Shown here: positions 7,012-12,140 of the stretch, piece after piece
Layout of the letters: each line of letters begins with the position of its first letter
Position numbering within the stretch: position 1 is the stretch's first letter
NCBI GenBank assembly: GCA_030699055.1
Contig: JAUYKX010000367.1
Location: 1 to 12,140 of the forward strand
Length of the DNA: 12,140 nt
From: Candidatus Nanopelagicales bacterium
GTDB lineage: Bacteria > Actinomycetota > Actinomycetes > S36-B12 > UBA10799
Direction: 5' to 3'
The notes under the pieces: model-generated
Database searches by the model: none
The model's input: the letters and a program-made list of their open reading frames with translations, nothing else
What the model was told of the DNA's origin: nothing
Program-made: the position numbers and the translations under genes

Positions 7012-8541
7012 ATGTCTGAGCCAATCGACCCTGACCGCTGGGAATTGGACGCCACTCCATCATGGCGGCGCCGCTTCGCTGAGTGTGATCTCACCGCACT
7101 TGGTCGAGCCGAGGCGCCGATGGCGGGAGTATCCGCTGGTCGCATGATCGGCGGCGGCGGCGGCGGCGGCGGCGACCGAGCCCATGGCGAGAATCCATGG
7201 GCCGAGTGCCACCAGTTGTCCGACTTGCTGGCTTTGGGTGAGCCGATGAAAGAGGCGGAAGCAGTTGCCCTGGTGGTCGCGGTGGCTCGTGCCTGGGCGG
7301 TCGACACCGAGGGTCGGCGACCGTCGGTTGATCAAATAGTGGCCGAAATGACGGTTTCCGAAACTGGGGTCCTTGGTCAGGCTAGGCAGGAAGGCGATTC
7401 GGAGGGCTGTGCCGATGCCGGCGAGCCTGATACCGATGCGCCCGATGCCGGCAAGCCCGATGCTGATCAAGATGTAACTCGCCGGCTCCTAAGACTTCTT
7501 GATCAGATCACGGGAAACGGATCCGTTTCCGGAGAACTCGCCCGGGTGCGACTCATGATGACCAAGCAGTCGTCCGATGCCGATCCGGCGCAGCTGGCCA
7601 AGGCGCTGGAGCCGCTCGCCGAAACCTCCCTATCCGATTGGGTGGCCCGTTGTCTGGCCGCAAGTCGCGGAATCGGTCGGGTCGTTGCGCCCGAAGGCCC
7701 TGAATCGGAGGAGTTGTCGAAGCTGACGCATTCCGCCGGAATCAAGGAGTCCGAAGCTGGCGGACGGCGCCAGAGTCCACACGGTGATTCGCCGCCTGCG
7801 CGACGGCTCGGAAATCGGCCAGAAAGCAGTGCGATGCGGGAATCGGGGCCTCGGTCGGACTGGCCGCGTCGTCACCCTTGGAAGCTGTGGGCCTTCGCTG
7901 GCACAGTGTTGCTGGGGCTGGCCGGTTGGCTCGCGGTCGGGTTGGGCGAGTCGCCAAGACCCACGGCGGCGCAACCCGCCGCAGTGGCCTTGGCGGAGTC
8001 GGCAACCCCCGGATCGGCCGCCATTGAAGCCGGACCAACGGAGGATGCGACGACGCCCCCCGATGCTGCGGCAGATCGGGCCGACGACCAACGGGAATCG
8101 GCTAGTCCGGTTCATCCCGGAGGGGCCAAGAGTCGGGTGACAGATTGGGCCGCAATTGTTCGGGCCTTGGATGCCAAACGACAGGCTGCTCTAGCGAGCC
8201 GGGATGAGAGCGCTCTTCGGCTGCTGCACTCGCCCGGATCTGCCGCGTTGCGAGCCGATCTCAGGTTGATCGGGGTATTGCGCGCCCGTCACTTGCGACC
8301 GGTGGGGCTGGTGACGGATGTCCTGAGGGTCGAGGCCGTACGCCTGGGAGTTGATCACGCGGTACTGCGGGTGACTGATCAGCGGTCAGCTTATGACCTG
8401 GTTGACGATTCCACAGGTGCTGTGCGCGAGCATTCCGGTTCTCGCCCGGAGAGTGCCTGGCTGTTGACCCTCAGTCGCGGAACTCAGACCAACGAACCCC
8501 GAGGCTGGTTGATCAGTGCTGTTATCCCCGAGCCGAAGTGA
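7012..8541 (+). CDS. Single-pass membrane protein of unknown function, possible degenerate kinase-like N-terminus
   Basis: This 509-residue protein is of no function I can name. ATG 7012 is preferred over a GTG at 6964, which would add 16 basic residues; neither has a strong ribosome site. Visible from the N-terminus: an alpha-helical cytoplasmic region (1-215) with eight glycines (47-54) and an acidic DAG(E/K)PD repeat (135-154); a polar linker; basic residues WPRRHPWK (284-291); one transmembrane helix (about 292-312); an Ala/Pro linker; and an external domain (about 378-505) starting DWAAIVRALDAKRQAAL, with LHSPGSAALRAD, VLRVTDQRSAYDLVDD and a final GWLISAVIP. That domain has the look of an NTF2-like fold and resembles C-terminal domains I recall from actinobacterial kinase-like membrane proteins. 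No kinase catalytic lysine, HRD or DFG is present. It ends 4 bases from the stop of the E2 gene on the other strand. Confidence 0.8.
   Translation: MSEPIDPDRWELDATPSWRRRFAECDLTALGRAEAPMAGVSAGRMIGGGGGGGGDRAHGENPWAECHQLSDLLALGEPMKEAEAVALVVAVARAWAVDTEGRRPSVDQIVAEMTVSETGVLGQARQEGDSEGCADAGEPDTDAPDAGKPDADQDVTRRLLRLLDQITGNGSVSGELARVRLMMTKQSSDADPAQLAKALEPLAETSLSDWVARCLAASRGIGRVVAPEGPESEELSKLTHSAGIKESEAGGRRQSPHGDSPPARRLGNRPESSAMRESGPRSDWPRRHPWKLWAFAGTVLLGLAGWLAVGLGESPRPTAAQPAAVALAESATPGSAAIEAGPTEDATTPPDAAADRADDQRESASPVHPGGAKSRVTDWAAIVRALDAKRQAALASRDESALRLLHSPGSAALRADLRLIGVLRARHLRPVGLVTDVLRVEAVRLGVDHAVLRVTDQRSAYDLVDDSTGAVREHSGSRPESAWLLTLSRGTQTNEPRGWLISAVIPEPK
7150..7173 (+). repeat. (GGC)8 microsatellite encoding polyglycine
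   Basis: Eight perfect GGC codons encode residues 47-54 of the membrane protein. Being a triplet repeat, slippage would change linker length without shifting the frame. Confidence 0.95.
7414..7473 (+). repeat. Imperfect 30-base tandem duplication in the membrane protein gene
   Basis: Two adjacent 30-base units (7414-7443 and 7444-7473) encode DAGEPDTDAP and DAGKPDADQD. Both begin GATGCCGGC and share the DAG-x-PD-x-D pattern. They form an acidic linker between the two helical parts of the cytoplasmic region. Confidence 0.8.
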
Positions 8542-8545
8542 TTGA

Positions 8546-10213
8546 TCAGAGTCTCAACTCAGACTCGAAACAGCCGTCTTCGAGCCAGCTCTTTATGGAT
8601 GTCAGGAATCTGGCCGCATCTGCGCCGTCGGCGAGTCGGTGATCGTAAGTAAGAGCGAAGTAGGCCATGGACCGGATGGCGATCACGTTCTGCCCGCCGA
8701 CGTCAGTTATCACGACGGGTCGAGGAACCACAGCGCCTGTACACAGTATGCCGACCTGGGGTTGGTTGATGATCGGTGTATCCATCAGTGCTCCGCGACT
8801 GCCGGTGTTGGAAACGGTGAAGGTGCCACCCGAAAGATCATCAGGGCTGACGTTGCCTGTTCGGGTGCGCTCGGCCAGCTCGGCGATCCGGCGAGCCAAG
8901 CCGGTGAGCGTCAGGTCGCCCGCGTGTTGGATGACCGGGACCAGCAGGCCCCGGTTCGTGTCGACTGCTATCCCCAGATGAACGGAGTCGTGGTACGTCA
9001 CGGATTTGCCATCGGGCGTCACCGAAGCGTTGAGGGCCGGGTGTGCTTTCAATGCCTCGACAGTCGCGCGAACAAAGAAGGGGAGGAAGCTGAGCGGGAT
9101 CCTTTCGCGAGAGGTGAAGGACTGTCGAACCGCTCGACGAAGCCGGTCGACCTTGGTGACATCAATCTCCATAAACGTCGTCGCCTGCGCTGATATTCGT
9201 AGCGATTCCACCAGCCGCCCGGCGATCACTTTGCGAAGCCTGGGCATCGGCTCGGTGTGTTCGTCCGAAGTCTCGGGGGTCTCCGTGGTCTCGGCGGTCC
9301 CAGGGGACTCTCCGGCCATATCCAGATCAGCCCGGGTCACCCGACCGCCCGGGCCGGAGCCGGAAACGGAATCGAGATCGATTCCCCGTCCCCTGGCGAG
9401 TTTGCGAACCAGTGGACTGGTCGGTGCTGCTGGACCCGTGTCGGATGCCGGCGGACGCACAGCATGGTTTGGTGAAGCCGCCGAACCCTGATCCCCGGGT
9501 GTTGGCGCTGAAGTCGGGCTGCTGACTTCTTCGATCTCAGCCGGATCCGACCCGACATAGGCGAGAGTGGACCCGACATCCACGGTCTCGTCCTCGGCGA
9601 CCAAGATCCGAGTGAGGAAGCCCGCCGTAGTCGACGGAATCTCCGTGTCGACCTTGTCGGTGCTGATTTCGACCAGCGGGTCGTCAACCTTGACCTTGTC
9701 GCCGACCTGCTTCAACCAGCGAGTGACCGTCCCCTCGGTGACGCTTTCGCCGAGTGGCGGGAGGATCACCGCGGTTTCCTCGGCGCGTGGCCTCGAATGT
9801 GCCTGCGTCGGCCCCGGTTGGGCAGACTCGACTGCGGGCTCTGCCGCAGGCTCGACCGGGATGGTCGTGGTTGGCCCAGCCACTGCCGGGGGTGCCTCGC
9901 TTCCTGCTCTGTCCGATGGCGACGAGCTGAAGGCTGCTGTCGGACCAGGCCGAGAGGTGGCCGCCATGATCTCGGCGGCTTCGCCAACGCGAGCCAAGGT
10001 GGACCCGACCTCGACCACGTCGTCCTCCACGGCCAAGATCTCGACTAGAACGCCCGCCACCGGCGATGGGATCTCCGTATCGACCTTGTCGGTGGACACC
10101 TCCAGCAGTGGCTCGTCCACGGCGACCCGATCTCCGATGTTCTTCAGCCACCGAGTGACTGTGCCCTCAGTAACGCTTTCTCCGAGCTGCGGCATCGTCA
10201 CCGGCGTCGACAT
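8546..10213 (-). CDS. sucB: Dihydrolipoamide acyltransferase (E2), two-lipoyl-domain actinobacterial type
   Basis: This 555-residue core enzyme of a 2-oxoacid dehydrogenase complex carries acyl groups on lipoyl arms to CoA. Two near-identical lipoyl domains lie at about 5-77 and 150-221, each with STDKVDTEIPS (lipoyl lysines K43 and K187). An Ala/Pro-rich linker follows each. The peripheral subunit-binding domain is at about 265-298 (SPLVRKLARGRGIDL), and the catalytic domain runs from about 322 to the end, with the catalytic motif DHRLADG (524-530) and SNTGSRGALMDTPIINQPQ (468-486). ATG 10213 is chosen because GGAGGA lies 9 bases upstream; an earlier in-frame start at 10276 adds unrelated residues. 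Databases call this type SucB (TIGR02927), but the M. tuberculosis and corynebacterial homologues act as pyruvate dehydrogenase E2 (DlaT/AceF), so dlaT may be the better name. It lies 122 bases downstream of E3. Confidence 0.95.
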   Translation of the reverse strand: MSTPVTMPQLGESVTEGTVTRWLKNIGDRVAVDEPLLEVSTDKVDTEIPSPVAGVLVEILAVEDDVVEVGSTLARVGEAAEIMAATSRPGPTAAFSSSPSDRAGSEAPPAVAGPTTTIPVEPAAEPAVESAQPGPTQAHSRPRAEETAVILPPLGESVTEGTVTRWLKQVGDKVKVDDPLVEISTDKVDTEIPSTTAGFLTRILVAEDETVDVGSTLAYVGSDPAEIEEVSSPTSAPTPGDQGSAASPNHAVRPPASDTGPAAPTSPLVRKLARGRGIDLDSVSGSGPGGRVTRADLDMAGESPGTAETTETPETSDEHTEPMPRLRKVIAGRLVESLRISAQATTFMEIDVTKVDRLRRAVRQSFTSRERIPLSFLPFFVRATVEALKAHPALNASVTPDGKSVTYHDSVHLGIAVDTNRGLLVPVIQHAGDLTLTGLARRIAELAERTRTGNVSPDDLSGGTFTVSNTGSRGALMDTPIINQPQVGILCTGAVVPRPVVITDVGGQNVIAIRSMAYFALTYDHRLADGADAARFLTSIKSWLEDGCFESELRL

Positions 10214-10290
10214 GATCGAGATTCCTCCAATTCGGGCGCTTGGTGCGGTGGGATTTGACTCACCGGCTGAGCGCAAGCCTATTCAATTGG

Positions 10291-10313
10291 GGGGACCTGG
10301 TTAGGGGACCTGG
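10291..10313. repeat. Paired 10-base direct repeat upstream of the E2 gene
   Basis: GGGGACCTGG occurs at 10291-10300 and again at 10304-10313, a centre spacing of 13 bases, in the 122-base gap between the E3 stop and the E2 start. The copies lie 78-100 bases upstream of the E2 ATG. They could be an operator or a local duplication; no promoter boxes were identified near them with confidence. Confidence 0.7.
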
Positions 10314-10335
10314 CGGAATTCGATCGTGTCGGCGA

Positions 10336-11715
10336 TCAGTCGTGAACGTGAAGTGGTTTGCCCGCCAGTGCCAGATGAGCCTCTCCCAAGGCCTCGGCCT
10401 GACTGGGGTGGGCGTGAATCAGATGAGCCACATCCATCGGCTCGGCTTCCCAATTCACGATCAGTTGCCCCTCGCCGATGAGCTCGCCCATGCGTTGGCC
10501 CACGAGGTGGACTCCAACCACCGGACCCCCTTTTCGGCGTACGAGTTTGACGAAGCCAGCGGTTCCGAGGATCTGGCTTTTCCCGTTCCCGCCCAGGTTG
10601 TACTCGTAGGTCTCGATCTGATCAGCGTCAAAACGCTCGGCCGCGCGCAGCTCGGTCAGGCCGACACTGGCGACCTCCGGGTCCGAGTAGGTGACCCGGG
10701 GAATTCCGTCCTCGTCCAAAGGTGCGGGATTCAGGCCTGCGATGTGCTCGGCGACGTAGATTCCCTGAGCGAAACTCCGATGGGCCAATTGCAAACCCGG
10801 CACGATGTCTCCCACCGCGAAGACGCCGGGTACCGATGTCTGCAGATGCGCATCGACTACGACGAATCCGCGATTAAGGGTTACGCCGAGTGATTCGAGC
10901 CCGATCCCCGATGTCCTCGGCCCGCGCCCCACCGCGACGAGCAGCACATCCCCGGTGAGCGAGTGGCCGTTGGCCAGTTCGACGACAACTTCCGCGTCCG
11001 ATTGTCGAACCGCAGTGACCTGGGCGCCGGTGGTTGTAGATATTCCCCGTTTGCGAAAAGCTCGCTCGAGCGCGCGGGAGCAGGCCTCGTCCTCCGCGGG
11101 AATGAGACGCGGCAGCGCTTCGACAATCCGGACCTCCGCGCCCAAAGATCGCCAGATGCTGGCGAACTCCACCCCGATCACGCCGCCCCCCAGGACGATG
11201 GCCCGGTTCGGAACGTAATCGAGTGACAGGGCCTGATCGCTCGTGATGACTCGGTCGCTGGTCTCGATGCCGGGCAGGCCGCGGGCAAAGGAGCCCGTGG
11301 CCAGTACGAGATGGCGTCCTCGATAGTCGACGCCACCAGCTCGAACCGTTTGGGCGTCGAGGACCGACCCGGAGGCCCGGACCAACTCAACTCGCCGAGC
11401 CTTGGCCAGCCCTTCGAGGCCCTTGTGAAGGCGGCCGATAACTGCGTCCTTGTACCGAAGAACCGCGGGCATGTTCACCCCGACCAGTTCCGCCTCGATA
11501 CCGAACTTCGCCGCGTCACGGGTGACGTCGGCAACCTCAGCCGAATGAAGCAGAGCCTTTGTCGGGATACAGCCGCGATGGAGACAGGTGCCTCCCAGCT
11601 GGGCTTCCTCGATCAGCGCAACCGACAACCCCAGCTGGGTCGCCCGAAACGCGCAGGAGTAGCCGCCGCTTCCGCCGCCCAGCACCACCAGATCGAATTC
11701 ACGGACATCGGCCAT
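10336..11715 (-). CDS. lpdA: Dihydrolipoamide dehydrogenase (E3)
   Basis: This 459-residue flavoprotein reoxidises dihydrolipoyl groups of E2 and passes electrons to NAD+. Visible are the FAD-binding GGGSGG (13-18), the redox disulfide GGTCLHRGCIPTK (C44 and C49), ATGS (139-142), the NAD-binding GGGVIG (176-181), VFAVGD (298-303) and the C-terminal catalytic dyad in HPSQAE (H436 and E441). The dimer-interface domain is complete and the length is normal. The ATG at 11715 has GGAGG 8 bases upstream. It precedes the E2 gene on the same strand (122-base gap) and follows the aminopeptidase gene (100-base gap). With E2, LipB and LipA it makes a nearly complete lipoate-dependent module, lacking only an E1. 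Confidence 0.98.
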   Translation of the reverse strand: MADVREFDLVVLGGGSGGYSCAFRATQLGLSVALIEEAQLGGTCLHRGCIPTKALLHSAEVADVTRDAAKFGIEAELVGVNMPAVLRYKDAVIGRLHKGLEGLAKARRVELVRASGSVLDAQTVRAGGVDYRGRHLVLATGSFARGLPGIETSDRVITSDQALSLDYVPNRAIVLGGGVIGVEFASIWRSLGAEVRIVEALPRLIPAEDEACSRALERAFRKRGISTTTGAQVTAVRQSDAEVVVELANGHSLTGDVLLVAVGRGPRTSGIGLESLGVTLNRGFVVVDAHLQTSVPGVFAVGDIVPGLQLAHRSFAQGIYVAEHIAGLNPAPLDEDGIPRVTYSDPEVASVGLTELRAAERFDADQIETYEYNLGGNGKSQILGTAGFVKLVRRKGGPVVGVHLVGQRMGELIGEGQLIVNWEAEPMDVAHLIHAHPSQAEALGEAHLALAGKPLHVHD

Positions 11716-11762
11716 TGGGGGATCCTCCGTTCAAAATGGGCGACAAACCGGGCTGTCGACCC

Positions 11763-11782
11763 TGGTCATGTTTTCACGACCA
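11763..11782 (-). terminator. Possible stem-loop between the aminopeptidase gene and lpdA
   Basis: Read as minus-strand RNA, UGGUCGUG and CAUGACCA pair over eight positions with one G-U, closing an AAAA loop. It sits 33 bases after the aminopeptidase stop and 47 bases before the lpdA ATG. No U-tract follows, so this would be an I-shaped terminator, a processing site or simply leader structure. Only about half the pairs are G-C. Confidence 0.4.
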
Positions 11783-11790
11783 ATGCCAAA

Positions 11791-11807
11791 GCCATCCTGG
11801 GTATGGC
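11791..11807 (-). other. Short inverted repeat just after the aminopeptidase stop
   Basis: GCCAT and ATGGC are perfectly complementary over five bases around a seven-base loop, 8 bases past the stop codon. With the stem-loop at 11763-11782 it makes two successive hairpins in a 100-base gap, which would fit an end of transcription, but on its own it is weak. Confidence 0.3.
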
Positions 11808-11815
11808 AGCGCGTG

Positions 11816-12140
11816 TCACACACCACGGGCGTCCGACATCTCCCTCGCCAGTCGGACCAGTGTTCTTACTGCGACCCCCGTGCCACCTTTGCCCGTGTAG
11901 CCGTGCGGTTCGCCTTCGTTGAAGGCCGGCCCCGCGATGTCGAGGTGAGCCCAGTGGATGCCTTCACCCACGAACTCCTGCAGGAACACACCGGCCGTAA
12001 GCATGCCGCCCATCCGCTCGCCGATGTTGGCGATGTCGGCGACAGGTGTGTCAAGTGAGTCGCGCAGTTCCGGCGGCAATGGCATGGGCCAGAATTGTTC
12101 GCCAGTGTCAGCGGAGGCGCGCAGTACATCGTCGATCACT
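11816..12140 (-). CDS. pepA: Leucyl aminopeptidase, M17 family (C-terminal part, 5' end outside window)
   Basis: The last 107 or so residues of a cytosolic M17 zinc aminopeptidase, which releases N-terminal amino acids from peptides, are present. The hallmark C-terminal blocks are visible: the ADIANIGERMGGMLTAG segment, VFLQEFVG, the WAHLDIAGPAF core strand-helix, and EPHGYTGKGGTGVAVRTLV near the terminus. The metal ligands, including the NTDAEGRL motif, belong to the part upstream of the window edge. The frame is open to the edge, so the GTG at 12139 is an internal valine, not a start. Its place upstream of the E3/E2/lipoate genes recalls M. tuberculosis pepB next to dlaT, lipB and lipA. Confidence 0.93.
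   Translation of the reverse strand, partial: VIDDVLRASADTGEQFWPMPLPPELRDSLDTPVADIANIGERMGGMLTAGVFLQEFVGEGIHWAHLDIAGPAFNEGEPHGYTGKGGTGVAVRTLVRLAREMSDARGV

Noticed and set aside
9551..10195. Duplicated DNA segments resembling a recent duplication in the E2 gene
   Set aside because: These are the two lipoyl domains, a normal architecture for this enzyme family, not a recent or mobile duplication.
9567..10304. 245-codon Ser/Thr/Val-rich plus-strand frame opposite the E2 gene
   Set aside because: It looks repetitive only because it reads the two lipoyl domains backwards; not a gene.
1..12140. Mobile element, prophage, CRISPR, tRNA/rRNA or defence-system signatures
   Set aside because: No transposase, integrase, regularly spaced repeats, RNA-gene cores or defence-type domains were seen; the genes are core metabolic or conserved actinobacterial families.

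Overview
The window looks like chromosomal DNA of a high-GC actinobacterium (class Actinomycetes). Three things point there. The dihydrolipoamide acyltransferase has the two-lipoyl-domain actinobacterial form. LipA and LipB read like mycobacterial and other actinobacterial sequences. The gene set pepA - E3 - E2 - lipB - lipA recalls the Mycobacterium tuberculosis Rv2213-Rv2218 neighbourhood. The partial metallophosphoesterase also resembles a Tat-exported family known from Propionibacterium. I see no mobile elements, RNA genes, CRISPR array or integration scars, and coding density is very high: the longest gap between genes is about 190 bases.

Layout from left to right. (1) On the minus strand, a Tat-signal metallophosphoesterase (1-1150, 3' end outside the window) lies downstream of a class I polyphosphate kinase 2 (1317-2321). 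(2) Divergently, on the plus strand, there is a compact run of three genes: two tandem, diverged patatin-like hydrolases (2516-3505 and 3502-4440, with an ATGA overlap) and a HAD-IIA phosphatase (4447-5220). (3) On the minus strand lie lipB and lipA (6897 down to 5231), overlapping by ATGA. (4) On the plus strand, a single-pass membrane protein of unknown function (7012-8541) sits between the lipoate genes and the E2 gene. (5) On the minus strand lie a dihydrolipoamide acyltransferase (E2, 8546-10213), a dihydrolipoamide dehydrogenase (E3, 10336-11715) and the C-terminus of a leucyl aminopeptidase (11816 to the window edge).

The clearest functional theme is lipoate-dependent 2-oxoacid dehydrogenation. 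LipB transfers octanoate onto the two lipoyl lysines of the E2 (K43, K187), LipA inserts the two sulfurs, E2 uses the swinging arms to carry acyl groups, and E3 reoxidises the dihydrolipoyl groups. The left part groups phosphate-related enzymes (polyphosphate/nucleotide kinase, phosphoesterase, HAD phosphatase) with lipid-hydrolase-like proteins, but no pathway linking them can be read from the sequence.

Most of the window is ordinary core metabolism, and I found no convincing new multi-gene system. The points most worth a second look are the membrane protein, whose N-terminus may be a decayed kinase fold, the patatin pair whose second copy has an altered oxyanion-hole motif, and several small intergenic inverted or direct repeats.
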